Part shown: positions 21,153 to 35,308 of the stretch, piece after piece
How the letters are laid out: every line of letters starts with the position of its first letter
How positions within the stretch are numbered: position 1 is the stretch's first letter
From: Nemania diffusa
Taxonomy: Eukaryota > Ascomycota > Sordariomycetes > Xylariales > Xylariaceae
Reading direction: 5' to 3'
Assembly (NCBI GenBank): GCA_038501195.1
Contig: JBBPUQ010000001.1
Coordinates: forward strand, 3,534,001 to 3,598,000
Length of the DNA: 64,000 nt
Program-made: the position numbers and the translations under genes
The notes under the pieces: generated by a model
What the model saw: only the letters and a program-made list of their open reading frames with translations
The model's database searches: none
Told to the model about the DNA's origin: nothing

Positions 21153-23253
21153 ATGTCTGAAGAGCGAAGCAAGATCTCGCTTCGGAAAGGTCCTAAGAGG
21201 AAGGACCGTCCGACAATCAGCGCCCCCAGACAGATCTCAGCCCCCATTCCGAATAACGATGGCCCGACAATACCCAGAAGTACAGGCGGCAGACCAGTCG
21301 CAGCCGCCAGCACCGGCGATGGGCCAATACCCCGCCAACGGCCGCCTCCTTCGACAGGAGGAAAGACTGGCGATCTTGTCAAGCGACGCTACTCTACGCG
21401 CTTCAATAATCTGCCCTCAGACTTCGACGCAGAGAAACCGCCCGTCCCCTCCATGCCTAACATCGACCTCTCCAAATATGAGCAGCCAGTGAACTCGCGA
21501 CCACCTCCCACACGCGGCCCCGGTGGTGCGCCACCTGTCGTTGACCCAAAAGCGCTTCGGGATCCCAGATTAATCCCAGAGCAGTACGTCGCTGCCGTCC
21601 TCAGCGAAGCTACCGAGGACGAAATTAGGGACTACGAAGATGCCTTGCGGAAATTGAAGGCTAGAGCGTCGAGCGATCTACAGCAAAACGTCTATCAGAA
21701 CCGCACACAATTCATCAAGATTAGTAAGGAGGCTGAGAAGCTGAAGAGCGAGATGCGCTCGCTTCGAAATCTGTTCAAAGAGCTCGAGACCAACACGAAC
21801 GCTCTCCGAGCCGCATCCAACAAAGATAGCTCCGCCGGGGAATTCTCCACAGGCTTAAGCAAGAGAGACAAAAGAAGCTCGGTTGCTGATAGGACTGCGC
21901 TCTGGAACTCTCAGATGCAAGCGTTGTATAAGAATGTCGAGGGCTCCCAGAAGTTTCTTCCCAACTCGATGGGCAGACACGTGGTTCAGAACGCTGGGCC
22001 GTGGATTGAGTTAGACAACGCGACATATAAGTCTAGACGATCCATGCAGATATTTCTATTGAATGACCACCTTATAGTCGCCTCCCGCAAGAAACGGAAG
22101 GTGGACAACCCAAACGATGCGCGTGGGCCGGCCACTAAATTGGTTGCCGACCGCTGTTGGCCTTTGTTAGATATGGAAGTCGTAGACATGGCTGCGACCA
22201 GTGAAGCATTTAATGGCAAGAATGTTAAGCTAGCGGATGCGATTATGGTTCGGGGTGTTGGACAGGAATCTTTTATTTATCGAACAGAGAAACCCGACGA
22301 CTCGGAGAAGTCGACGCTATTACTCAATATACGAAAGGCTGTGGAGGAGTTGCGCAAAAGCTTACAGTCTGAGATGGAAGCAAATAATAAAGCCAAGGAA
22401 ACAATCAACTACTTTGCCTCTCGAGATCCCGGGTTACTCCAGAAGACAGATTTACTCGAGACCCTATCCGACATCAAGGACATGCTTATCGAAGTTGACG
22501 GGAAGCAACATAATTTGCGTTGGGTTGAGGGCCAGATGGATGAACTTGATATCGACATTGCGTTGCAGCGCTTTGATCTAGCAGTTGATCGAGTTGAAAA
22601 GCTAAAGAATCTCGCGCGGGGACTTAAGAATAACGCAATTGCTCAGGATTTCATCAACTTCAAGGTGGAAGAAAGGAGTACCAAACTCGCCGGGTTAATC
22701 GTCAGGGAGCTGGTGGACACGCACGACAAGTCACAAAAAACACGGCGTAATGTCAGTTGGTTGAACAGGTTAGGATTTGAGGACCGAGCGAGAGAGGCAT
22801 ACCTCGAAGCTCGGAGTGACTTGATCCAGAAACGATGCAGGTGCGTTATCGAATGACAGTAATCTCCCTGTCAAGGTCATGAGTATTAACATGTTTGGTA
22901 GGCAATGCACATTCCAGGGGGATTTGCATTCATACATATGGCAATTGTCATTCGTCTATTTCTGCAACATCAGAAATACAGTCAGCTGCTTCCAGAGTTG
23001 CTTCCCTCAAGCAATGATGAGTGCCTGTGTTAAATGGGCCAAGGAAGAAGTAGATGCATTCAACACGATCCTCGCCAGGCAGTTGAGTAGTACAGAGCGA
23101 GGCGGTGAGGTCTGGAACCAGTGTATGGAGCAGGCTAAGACGCATGCTCAGGTGTTAGAGGCGGTGCAACTTGACTTCCGGGATCTCGTGGGAAAAGATG
23201 TGCCGCAGCCGAGTACAAACAGTGCTGGGCCTATTGGACTTGGCCTTACATAA
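21153..23253 (+). CDS. EXO84: Exocyst complex component EXO84
   Basis: Exons 21153-22840 and 22902-23253 give 679 aa, the usual size in Sordariomycetes. The 61-base intron has an ATTAAC branch site, and the junction rebuilds KRCRQCTFQGDLHSYIW. The N-terminal 110 residues are polar and Pro-rich, then a coiled-coil begins (about 145-220, LRKLKARASSDLQQNVYQN). A PH-like domain follows (about 255-390, LDNATYKSRRSMQIFLLNDHLIV). The C-terminal helical EXO84 domain ends with MMSACVKWAKEEVDAFNTIL and LSSTERGGEVWNQCMEQA. The exocyst tethers secretory vesicles to the plasma membrane before fusion and is needed for polar hyphal growth. Start ATG 21153 gives MSEERSKISLRKG, the expected basic N-terminus. 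Confidence 0.95.
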
Positions 23254-24556
23254 CCAAGTCTGAGATAATCATGGTGTATACATAATGGACTGTCCAGGTT
23301 ACATACGCATATATACCTATGTCAATATATACATGCAGACAGGAAGGTGGTTCTAAGGTGTACGTGTCTCTACTATAGGCGGCTAAGTCGTGAAGGCTAG
23401 GAAATATTTGTCCTAAGATAAAATTTGATTTTAAATGTGAATCATAGGTAGTAGTAGTACTACACCCCTCATTCCATTATCTTTACTAAATACATGTAGC
23501 AATATAGAGTTGAAGAGTGAGTGTGGCCAAAATAATTATAGGTAGCCTTAAGACCGTTAGATTGGAGCCCCTGATGGAGATAGCGTATTAGCTTACCTAC
23601 CTAACCTACCTAGCACTATACCTACAAAATACTTAGGTACGTATAAGTACAGCTCCTATTAAAATGTATTTACGTAGATATAATATAGAACTCTAGCAAG
23701 TTGATTGACCATAATAGTGTAAGAACAAAGACTACGTTAAAATTTAATATAATATTTATTCTGCAATGAGGTTCATTCCACTCGTGAAAGAGTACGTCTT
23801 CATACTCGTTTTAGTTTCGATGTAATAATGCTGTAAGAGATTTTTGAGATTAGGTCTCCTGTGTAGTTGAGGTACCAGGTACGTTTTATGTACTGTGTAC
23901 CTAGCCGCACTTTAAGCGAGCTGAAAACTGATTTCATCAGTTCGAGGGCAGTCCGACCCAGTAACTCTGCTCTTTACTGAGGCCAAACAAAAGGCAAAGC
24001 AAAACAAAGCAAAGCAACATTTGGAGCCAAAGGCACAGACTTACGGTGGCATTACGGCAATTTACCCAGCGATCGACCGTTGCATTAGAGACGACTCTCA
24101 TTGATTGTACCGTACTGCGCTTCGCTTTGCTTCCCCTCTAAGAACGCTCCTTGACGCCGACGATACCCAACCTGACCAAGACCAAGACCAAGACCAGACA
24201 GACCACCAGAGAGACCAGCCAGCCTGGCGTGGCCCCCACCCTCCCGCTGCTAAACCTGCTATCTATCTCAACCTGCTGCTACATTATCAACATTAGCATC
24301 ATCATCATCACCATCATCATCATAATCACCACCACCACCATCGCGCGTACCCAATAGCCACGTCGTCGTCCAGCGCCCCAAGGAATCGAGACGAAGCAAC
24401 GCGAACCTAAACTCGTCCGTAACGCAGTTCCATCCTCTTCCTCCTTTTATCTATCGCCTAGAGGCCCTTTGATACCTCGTATCCCCGCGCGCGGCACCCC
24501 CCCATTCGATCGACACTCCGCACTATATTACCGCCCTCCAAGTCCTCATCGCCAAC
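23254..24556. promoter_or_regulatory. Spacer between EXO84 and the PP2A gene
   Basis: About 1.3 kb. It begins with an AT-rich part carrying CTACCTAACC words (23590-23640). From 23980 a C/A-rich leader-like stretch begins. At 24150-24350 it holds runs of GACCAAGACCAAGACC and ATCATCATCACC, probably transcribed leader. No gene accepted. Confidence 0.4.
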
Positions 24557-26084
<1,528 letters not shown>

Positions 26085-27043
26085 GCTTTTCGCACGATTT
26101 GCTGCTCCGTCCCCCAGGATCCCTAGTTCTAAGAACCACTCCTAAGCCGAAAGTCTAAACTGGTGGTGTGGCTGCCTAACACCCAATTTCATGTACGATT
26201 ACTCAAGCCACTAGGATGACGCCTTTCTAAGGTAGCTCAGGCAGGATCTTGGGCTACCAAGATACCCTGAAGAGTCATCGCGCCATTAGATGGTGAATGG
26301 CCCACGTCTTGCTCTAGCATAAAGAGAAGAAAAATACTCAAAAGAGATACAGGGCGCCTAGATTTTCTCATCAATAGAGAGAAGGTTTTGATGTTAGATG
26401 AAACGACGCCCATTTGTGCCTGTCTGATCGTGACACGACCAGTCTATTCTCCTGCATGGAATCGGACATTTCGGTAAGAAATACAACTAATATACATAAT
26501 AGAAAAAAACATAGATTCAGTACCGTCGATCTTGCGCGCGAACGAGAATTATGTGATATTTGACGTGTCATGCCGGGTAGTAGATAGTCGAATCTACAAG
26601 TACTAATAAGATTAGGCAAGCATCCTTTGTGTACAACAACGTCTATCATCCATCCATTGTATGTACAAAAGTTTGATTTATAACCCCTTATTCTTTACGC
26701 TAGACCCCATTCACATCTGGCGCATCGCCCTCGAGCGGACATTCATATGACATCATGTTCTAATACTAGAGATTCATCAACAATCGGTCAGGGACGCGAA
26801 CAAAAAAAATCCAAACGAACGTGTACAGCGAGGGTATATTAGTAGCCCTCGAAGCAGCAGGGGTTTCATATGTTCGCGGGCTTTTCTAGGTTTATTTGTC
26901 CTAGACCCCTTTTAGTGCCCACGCACATTATATCCGTCACGCAAATCGCTCGCGATGGCTGTATTTCGTCTTAGGTAGTGGATTTGGCTTCGGGAGTGAG
27001 ATGTAGCTTGAATCCAAGGTCACTCTCTATCTGTCTCTCCTGT
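26085..27043. other. Spacer between convergent genes
   Basis: It should hold the 3' UTRs of the PP2A gene and of the seven-helix protein gene. Nothing else was recognised. Short frames such as 26371-26649 on the minus strand have no family features. Confidence 0.4.
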
Positions 27044-28741
27044 CTATATCCACCCCCCCTCCACGTTATAGTGCTCAGCCGTCCTGCTGCTCTGGCTCCT
27101 ACTAATAGGACGTTTGCCGGGCGACCGACTACAGCTCACATGGCTGCGAGTGGCGGCGCTTTGGCTTCGAGTGATGGGGTCGCGCCCCGACGTGAACGTC
27201 TCGCTGGTGAAGGGCCAGATCATGGCGTCGTCGGCCACACCGGGGGCGCCCAGGTGTATTTCCTCATCGGCAGTGAGGGCCTGGCCGAACACGTGCGTCT
27301 GGCTATGTGGCGGGTAGAAGTACCGCTGGGTCCGAACATGCGCCGGCTCGGGCTCCTGGATGTACGTGCTGCTCGTCTCCCCGCCCCACTGGCTTGATAC
27401 CTCGTCGATGCAACTGTGGAGCTGAGGGGGGTCGTCGATGGGCGAGGGGTTCAGCGAGGGGCTCAGCGGCGACACGGTGTCGGTGCTGTCCCCGGCACTG
27501 GACTGGTTTGCCGGCGATGGCATGGGGCCGCAGGTGCGCGTCATAGCCCACGACGTCCGGAACGGCCACGGCACGCCGAGCCAGTCCCCGCCGGGGCCGT
27601 ACGTCTGCGTCTGGGCATCGATACTGCGCACTGGCGCGGAGCCCGAGGGCTCCTTTTCGTCGTCGCCGAGGGCGATGCCCTTGCCCTTGTCCACCCCTTT
27701 GCCCTTCTCGTCGTACAGGGGAAGGGAGGCCTTCTCCTCACTGCCGTCTTCGTTGCCGTTATCCCGCAGCTTAGCGAGTTTCTCGGGATCCGTCTCGTTG
27801 CCCTCCTCCTCTTCGCCGCCGGCGGTCGAAGACACGATGGACTGCGGGCGCACCCGCACGTTGCGGCCGTAGTCGCCGGGCCCCTTGGCGCCGTTGGGCA
27901 CGATGAAGCGACGGTCGAACCGCGAGAAGAGGTACGCCGCGGAGATGGTCAGGTCTATGACGAAGTTGAAGCAGTAGTAGCACGCGCGGCTGTGGTACCA
28001 GGCGGGGCTACTCAGCGGCCGGGGCACGTAGCCCGTGAAGACTCGGAACGTGGCGCCCAGCGTCGCCAGCGCCGCCGTGAACAGGAGCAGCCGCAACTTG
28101 CTTCGCCAGCGGCCGGCGCCGAACTTCTCGACGTGCCGAGTGCGCGGCAGAAGGGCCGCGAGGGCGACGATGGGGATAGGCAGGAAGGCGAGCGCGGCCA
28201 TGTAGGTGCCCGCGAAGAGCTGCACGGTGCGGTCGGCGCGGCGGACGGCCGGGTCGAGCGTGAAGAAGCTCTGGATGGTCACGGCGATGACCATGAGCAG
28301 CGAGGCGACGACGCAGGCGATGAGAAAGCGGAAGGCGAGCGTCACCGCCGCATGCCAGCCGATGCGCGCGTGGTAGCCGCGCAGGACGCGCTGGGCGAAG
28401 ATGAGGTTGATGACGAAGACGAGCACGCTGCCGGTCTGCGTGAGGATGCCGGCGGCGATGGCGACGTTGGCGACGCGCGGGTGCGCGGCCCAGGCGATGC
28501 GCGTGCCCAGCGCCACGCTGCGCAGCGCGCACAGCGCGAACAGCATCCCCGAGAACAGGAACTTGAGCCCCGCGCGCTTGTTGAGCTGCAGGATCGTCAT
28601 GTGCGCCGCCGCCGACGCCACGAAGAGCGCCAGCAGCACCGCCGCCACGGGCACGTCCGTCGCCACCGTCGGCACCCCGCCCACGACGGCCTGGGTCGTG
28701 CCGTACGGGGGGCCATGCTGGACTGGATTCAACTGCGCCAT
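27044..28741 (-). CDS. Seven-transmembrane fungal protein with long C-terminal tail
   Basis: A single exon of 565 aa from ATG 28741. Seven hydrophobic segments are visible, at about residues 30-50, 60-80, 90-117, 133-160, 175-198, 216-238 and 254-274, followed by a roughly 290-residue polar tail. A short, uncharged N-terminus precedes the first helix. Notable pieces are RVFTGYVPRPLSSPAWYHS between helices 6 and 7 and SRFDRRFIVPNGAKGPGDYG after helix 7. The topology resembles the DUF3112-type fungal membrane proteins, some of which are annotated as receptor-like, but I cannot prove the family. The tail is rich in Ser, Pro, Asp and Glu with basic ends (ITRSQSAATRSHVSCSRSPG). The first two thirds are very GC-rich, which produces long open frames on the opposite strand. 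A plasma-membrane receptor or transport role is only a guess. Confidence 0.85.
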   Translation of the reverse strand: MAQLNPVQHGPPYGTTQAVVGGVPTVATDVPVAAVLLALFVASAAAHMTILQLNKRAGLKFLFSGMLFALCALRSVALGTRIAWAAHPRVANVAIAAGILTQTGSVLVFVINLIFAQRVLRGYHARIGWHAAVTLAFRFLIACVVASLLMVIAVTIQSFFTLDPAVRRADRTVQLFAGTYMAALAFLPIPIVALAALLPRTRHVEKFGAGRWRSKLRLLLFTAALATLGATFRVFTGYVPRPLSSPAWYHSRACYYCFNFVIDLTISAAYLFSRFDRRFIVPNGAKGPGDYGRNVRVRPQSIVSSTAGGEEEEGNETDPEKLAKLRDNGNEDGSEEKASLPLYDEKGKGVDKGKGIALGDDEKEPSGSAPVRSIDAQTQTYGPGGDWLGVPWPFRTSWAMTRTCGPMPSPANQSSAGDSTDTVSPLSPSLNPSPIDDPPQLHSCIDEVSSQWGGETSSTYIQEPEPAHVRTQRYFYPPHSQTHVFGQALTADEEIHLGAPGVADDAMIWPFTSETFTSGRDPITRSQSAATRSHVSCSRSPGKRPISRSQSSRTAEHYNVEGGWI

Positions 28742-31138
28742 GATCGTTAGCTAAGCCCTAGCTCGTGTTGGAGGCCGACATGAGAGTACGGGAGTGTAAT
28801 GTATGATGAGGCTTGAGGGGTTGTCTTCCATGTCTTCCATCGAAGTTACGATGTCTAGTGAACCTTCAAGACGGTATAGAATTCGCCACCTCCTCTCAAA
28901 AAAGGATAGGCGTATGCGGCGGGAGAAAAGCATATACTCTAAGCAGAAGACAGATGCGTGTCGAGGGGATCGCGAAGCGCATACGTACAGGATGTGTTGT
29001 GGGCGCTGGAAGGTTTGGATCCGGACTCGGCGTCGCCGTCCAGTTCCCCACGACAGCGTCTCTCTTGATGAGCATGGCAGCTGCTCTCCCTCCGTCTATC
29101 ATAGCCCGTCACCTATATAAAGCACGATTTGTCTTTATGCTTTCACAGTTTCTCTCCGGTGTTACCGCTGCGTCCCAGAATCTAAGCTGAGGAAAGTTCT
29201 TCGATCGGATCCTCATTCGTTCTTCTCCCCCTTTTTTCTCTAATTGGGTTTGTGTCAGAAGTGGCCGGATCTTGTCAGCTAATGTCCTTGAAGTCCGACG
29301 CCCGAGGTCCGGGACCACTTCTCTCTGCCTTCGTCGTCTGATAGGCAAACTAGATGACGAAGCCCGGGGTAGTGATAGGTGTGTGTGCGTGGTGTAGCCA
29401 CGGGAAGCACGCCTAATCGATGTGTCAGCTCATCTATAGTTCGCGTAGAGGGGAAAGTAGAGATGAGCTCGACACATCCTAGAAGTGGAAATCGGGGAAA
29501 GTAATAAGGGTATCAGGATCCCGGGGGTCGGAGACCCAGAAATGCTGCTTCTAGGCTTCTCGTTGGATGGTGTTCCTGACGCACGCAAATGCGAGCAGAG
29601 TTCGATCAGATTTCGCTCGTCCTGCATTGCATGGGTTGCGAACCTACCTCGCCCTGCTCAGATATGATTATGATGGATACCGACCGCTCTTAAGACTCTA
29701 AGGTTACCCGTCCGGCACGTTCCAAGGAACGTCGCCGCTTGCAAAACCTAAAAGTGGTAGATCGCGGACCACGAACTATGCTGGCCCTGGCCAGTGCCGC
29801 TTCTCCATTGGCCGTGGTCGGTTTGCCTGCTCTACATATTAGTTGTGGCCTTGTCTTAAGCAACATGGGTAAATACGTATTCTCTGCCTTCGTGTCGGAT
29901 ACACCAGATGAAGGCTTCGCATAAGGGCATAACAACAATGCCAGGCATAAGCGCCACCTCCAATTAGCACTTATCCTTCCGTCAAGATAGATGTCACATC
30001 AAGACAAGGCTCTAAGTTCTACCCTGCGTCCGTTTGCCGATCTCCAACACCAGGTTTCTAATAGCATTGATCCAGCAGTTGCGAAGTGGTCGGGTATCTT
30101 GTCTGACCGTCGTATACATACGCACATGATTGATCACCTGCATGCATGGGGCTATGGGATTATGGGACGTAGGCAGTAGTTAGCCAGATGATGGAACACG
30201 CAAGCTCGTCGCCTCCTCTTACTGGCAAGGAATGGGAGGGGGGTTCTTGGAAATTCCAGCAGTGGTGGGTTGGAACTGCATGGGTGTTTAGACAACCTAG
30301 AAAAACATCGTACAATGTGTTGTTGAACAACAGACGCTGCGCGCACTATTAGACCGACTTTTGTCAGCCACTAAGGATGCACGCTTTAAGTTCACACGAT
30401 GATTATTCATAATAGGCAGATAGCTTGAATGCTGTAAGTCTACCTAACTGGACTAAAACGAATGATATATACCAACGATCAAAGACTAAGTAAGAGACAT
30501 TGATGCTACGGATAGGACACCAGCCTCTGGGGATCTGAAAGAATAGGGGTTTGCAGCATCTAGGTAACTAGCATGTATAAGTAGAAGAGATCTCCGAGGA
30601 ATACAATGGCACCAGGGGCACGCACCCCTTACCCAATCAACCCCCGACGTTTCCATCCCATGTAAATGACTATATGCCCGTAGCAACCAAGTCGGGAACA
30701 GGGTATGTACGTGTGCATCTATACAAAGGAAACAAACTACTGTCATTTTATGACTATTGATTAAAAAACTAAAATAAAGACCATACCGTCCCATCTTTCT
30801 ATAAGAGAACTTTTAGCAGAAGTTCTACAAACAAACTTGACCTCTTAGAATCTGTTTATAAACAAGAAGCCCCGACTTTGACTAAGAAGCTTGTCCCCCG
30901 GACAATCCAAAGGGAAGTCCGGCAGGCCACAGCAGCGAGTATCTACGTCACACAGATCTCGTCCAACCCACGAGAACATTCATCTGCAGCAAGACAAAGA
31001 AAGAAAAAAGAAAAAAATACTCCAGATCCGAGATAGTGCATGTTTCGAACGTGGCGCGCGTGTCGTCCTCGTCGCCCCATCTGTGCTATCCCGAGTTTCC
31101 GAGTTGGAATTCGGTGTTCTCCATTACCCTGACTAACA

Positions 31139-31193
<55 letters not shown>

Positions 31194-31874
31194 CTTACAT
31201 ACCGAAGAGAATCCCGAGTTTTCTATTCAAGCGTTCGAGCAGTTGCGTAGGTTGCACATATATCTGTCTAGCTATCTATATCACCAAGAGTGATAAGGGA
31301 TACGCTTCCTATACATGGATAGGGTCGCTGCCGTGAAAAACGTCCATCTAATGTCATCCTGAGGCACCGCGTAAACTCACATGTACACCTAGTCCGCAGC
31401 CCCCTTTCATATTTTTGAGACTCGGCCGTTGTAGACATCAAGTTACGTTTTCTAGAGACTGTGAGGCACCCAACTTGAGTCTAATTTAGAATCCCAATTG
31501 TATCCCCCATTCCTATTTCGACAATCTATAAAATATTAAAAATGTATTCTATAATTGCCTGTTTTAATAGCAACCTTGAAGCTGCTCTTCTTCTCATAAC
31601 TCGTCCTTGCCTTAGGTAATTATCAATAATGGAAAAATCAGGCATTTGGTACTCGAGATGGTGAATGTGTCTTCGCCAGCCAAGGTAACTAACTACCCCT
31701 ATCCGTCGATATAAATATTAATTATGGTAAGGCGAGTTCCAGTCTCCCACCCACGGGGACGTCCAGGTCCACATATCGCTTACAGAAAAATGGGAGATAG
31801 CCTCTCGTGTCCCGAGCAGCTCAGGCATTTCGCCAACACCGCAATCCACCTAATATCTCCCTTCCGCTTATTTA
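28742..31874. other. 3.1 kb spacer with a dinucleotide repeat
   Basis: It contains the promoter and leader of the seven-helix gene and the 3' side of the MFS gene. Many short frames occur on both strands, but none has recognisable domains or coding-like continuity. A composite AC/AG repeat at 31136-31189 is listed separately. Confidence 0.4.
31136..31189. repeat. Composite microsatellite (AC)n(AG)n
   Basis: About ten AC units run directly into about seventeen AG units. It lies in a spacer, roughly 700 bases downstream of the MFS gene's stop codon. Confidence 0.95.
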
Positions 31875-34101
31875 TCACAGCATAAATCTAAAACCCTTGC
31901 CCCCCTGCTCCCCCTCTCTCCCCCTCCTCTCCCCAACGAGCTCCCGTATCTCCTCATCCGCGCCCTCCTCGCCTTCGCCCCTCCCCTCCTCCTTATCCAG
32001 CCTACGGTTCAGCCAGGCAAGGTACGCCCTCAGAAGCAGGGCGAGCACGGCGACGCCGGCCATGGCGGCAGCGCAGGCCCACATGCCCGCCTCGAAGAAC
32101 GGCGCGTCGCGGTCCGGGTAGAGCTGGGCGCCGACCAGGGGCCCGCACTGACCGACGACCTGTAGCAGCGCGAAGCCACCGCCGCGCCGCCCCTCGTCCG
32201 GCTGGTTGTTCACGGCCCACTATAACCGCTGGAGTCAGTAATTACTCTTTTGCGTAGTTCTACAGCTCTCAAAACATGCTCCCGAAACATACCCCTGACA
32301 TTTCGGGAGCTCTCAAGTTACTAGAAAGGGAAGAATATGACTGCAGGGGCAACTCACGGCGATGACGAGTACGACGACGCTGAAGAAGCCCACGGCCGCC
32401 GGATACACGGCCGCGTAGCGGACCATCGGGCTGATGAGCTCGGAGCGCCGCCGCGCGAGCGCGAGCACGAGGTAGCCCGCGGCCGAGAGCAGCGCATGCG
32501 CGGCGATGAAGGGGGATCGCGACCGCGCGCGGTCCGACGCGTGCGCCGTCAGCAGCACGGCGGCGAAGGCGACGAGGTTCGGCGGCGCCGAGAGGGCCTC
32601 GGCTTGCATCTCGCTGTGGCCCATGTCCTCGAGGATTGTGGGCAGAAATGCCGGCAGTGTGCTGTACGCCATGTTGGCGAGGAAGAGCATAAACGCCGTG
32701 AGCCACGCCTTGGGGTCCTTGAAAGCCGCCAAGGCATCTCTTAATCTCAACCCGCGGGTTGACGACGACGACGACGACGATTTGTTTTTGCGGCCTAAGG
32801 GAGACGGTGAAGACGAGGAGAAGGGCTGTCCGTGGGCGTACCTATGGCGCTTTGGGCCTTTCTCGTGCCGCAGACGTAGAAGCGCGATCTTTCGCTCCCG
32901 CAGGCTAAGATACGAAGCTGTCTCGGGAGAATCGGGTATCACACCCCACGCGATCGTCGCGACAATAATGGAAGGGAAGCCCTCGATGAGGAACAAGAGC
33001 CGCCACGGTGCTATGGGCAAGCCTTTCCCGGCCCACAGAATAAGCCATGCCAGAAAGCCGGCGAAGGCAGAGGCGAGCGGAGCAGCTGCAATTTATGTTA
33101 GACTATATCTATAATAGCACATAAGTATGGCCGGAAAGGGGGTGGGGGTTGGTCTGCACAAGGAACATACCAGAGAGGAAGAGCGCGGTCCTGAAAGCCA
33201 GTTCGCGTCTCTTGAAGAAGAAGGACAGATAGAAGGGTACGCCCGCGAAGCCGGCTTCGCCAATGCCCAGGAGCAGGCGCAAGGCAATCAACATGCCATA
33301 GCTCGTAGCGACGGCCTGCAGCGAGGCGATGACGCCCCAAGATAGCACGACCAGCGAGACGTAGATGTGCGCAGGCACAATACGCCACAGCAGGGACATC
33401 CACTCGAACAGGATGTAGGTGATGTAGAAAGCGCGCAGCGCCCACGCGAAATAGTCCTCGCGAGGAGGCCTGCTCTGTAGGTCTGCTTCCATGCCTGCTA
33501 TGCGGGCATTGCCTATATCTATCAAGACGGTAAGGTAAGTATTAGAGGGGGTTTCACGGGCGAGAGGAGTTATATAAAAGGAATTAAACGCACTAGATCG
33601 ATCCACGAAGGAAAGCATATAGCAACACGCCAAAAACATGACAAGGCGGCGGTCGAATTTGCGGACAACGGCCTTCTCCTCGTCAGGCGTGTAAAGCTGG
33701 AAGCTAGCGACGGTGCTATCGCTTGGCCTCCTCTCATTATATCCTCTACCGCCCCTTCTACTCACCCCATGTGCATCCTTGTCGTCATCTTCATCTTCAT
33801 CTTCATCGTCGTCATCGTCGCTGCTGTATTCGCTATCATCTCGGGCCGCATTGTCCTCGAACGCCTTGAGCTCATACATCTCACTGCCATTGCCGCGACC
33901 AACCAGTGGTAGCAGCGGGCCTAGGGGATAGTCAAGGGCTCGCCCTCGGTTGGCACTATCCCCCTGGTCGAACGCGTCCAGGCCAGACACGGAGCCGCTT
34001 GCTGGCGTCGCCTGCCCACTCACGCTCGCCTGTGCCGACGAATCGGAACCGCGGGACTGGATCCGCAAGGGGACTGGCGCTCCGAACTCCGCCTTAGCCA
34101 T
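31875..34101 (-). CDS. Major facilitator superfamily transporter, anion:cation symporter type
   Basis: Minus-strand exons 34101-33594, 33518-33171, 33085-32358 and 32219-31875 give 642 aa. The first about 150 residues are hydrophilic, with a run of Asp/Glu (around residues 93-107), unusually long for the family. The transporter core starts at KFDRRLVMFLACCYMLSFVDRS. The first junction yields DRSNIGNARIAGM, a hallmark of the Dal5/Tna1-like group; next come PAHIYVSLVVLSWG and LRLLLGIGEAGFAGVPFYLS. The second half begins after a long polar loop with a Ser run (about residues 397-405). Members take up organic acids and vitamins such as allantoate, nicotinate, pantothenate or biotin; the substrate here cannot be told. 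The last acceptor was chosen because the nearer one (CTCCAG) leads at once to a stop, while TTATAG gives WAVNNQPDE, common in this family. Confidence 0.9.
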
Positions 34102-35308
34102 TTGATGGTGTGCTATGGCTGAACGCTGCTGCTGCTGCTGCTGCTTCTGCGCATAGGCTCACTCAACTCAGATAGAAGGGCTCGCCTTCTCTCCAAAGCG
34201 AGGGGCTGAAGAGTCTGCAGCTGACATCTGCAGAGACAAGATAAAATTACGTCATGCATAAACCAGGATAACACTCATCCCATACGCGTATGCGTACATA
34301 TTCATCCCATAAAAGAAGAGCTATTCATTCGTTAAAACTGCCACCAAACTCGTGCGGGGGAAGGGAAAGAAAGTGTCTAGTTGCAGCTATGGTGATTTGC
34401 TAGGCATAAAATTAAAGAAACGTTGTTTCTCGTAAGTGAGATTCCACAGCCGATAGGTACTTACCTACAAAGTGCCTCTCTATAATTACAGAGTATGTAT
34501 ACACCAGCTTACCTACCTATGTACAGAATAGGTATTGTGTACCTAGAACCACTCCAACCCACCAGCCACCGTGAGCGCACCCCTATCGAGTATCATACCT
34601 CCAGACTAAACCTCCTTTAATTCTCGAGCAACACACTCCGCACGGTACCAACTTAGATTGAAAGCAAAATCGCCCTAAATAGCACAGGTACTTCACGAGC
34701 AATATCTTAAGTGTAGGTGAGACTTTTCGTAAAAACTTTCCGAGATTTTCTCTTCTCTATTCGTCATATATGCATTACTATAAGGATTTTATGGGTTCGG
34801 GTTATTGCCTCGGGTCTGTTCACCTTCCGCCACCACAGCCATTCGCGGGATGGGCATCGCTTGTATTGTACAGTTCTATGGCGTGTTGTTGTTGTTATTA
34901 TTGCTGCAAACCCCCCAAAGTCCCTCATCCATCAACTCCCATCACCTTACTCTCGGAGCCGCTGCCCACCGACGGCTCGAGCGCCCAGTGACTCTCGGCT
35001 CCATTTTTTTGAGTTTGGTATGAGCAAAGGGATTAGATAAAAATCACATGGGCACCGGATTTCAGCCAGCAAAAGGTGGGCCGAGATCCTTCACGATGCC
35101 CAAGGTATAGTTCACAAGAAAACAATGAGCGGGTCGCTCGAACCTGATCGCATTTCCACGGTGACTGTTTAGCCCACTCCCCCTCCACTTCTCCTAGGTT
35201 GATGGGTTCAACAACGTCACCTGAAAGGGTATCCAAGTATAGAAGTATCAAAAAAAAAACGACTAACAAAACGGGTTAGGCGTGCATTCATACGCAATTC
35301 GTTCACGT
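34102..35308. promoter_or_regulatory. Spacer upstream of the MFS gene, with a GCT repeat
   Basis: It holds the promoter and leader of the MFS gene and the 3' UTR of MSB2. A (GCT)7 run with one change lies at 34125-34146, just before the MFS start. CTACCTATGTAC / GTACCTAG words occur at 34455-34550. No gene accepted. Confidence 0.4.

Noticed and set aside
27416..28750. 444-codon open frame opposite the seven-helix protein
   Set aside because: It is a by-product of very high GC content. Its sequence is an Arg/Gly/His-rich run without any fold features.
31136..31189. Periodic sequence considered as a CRISPR or satellite array
   Set aside because: It is a plain AC/AG microsatellite without spacers, and CRISPR is not expected in a fungus.
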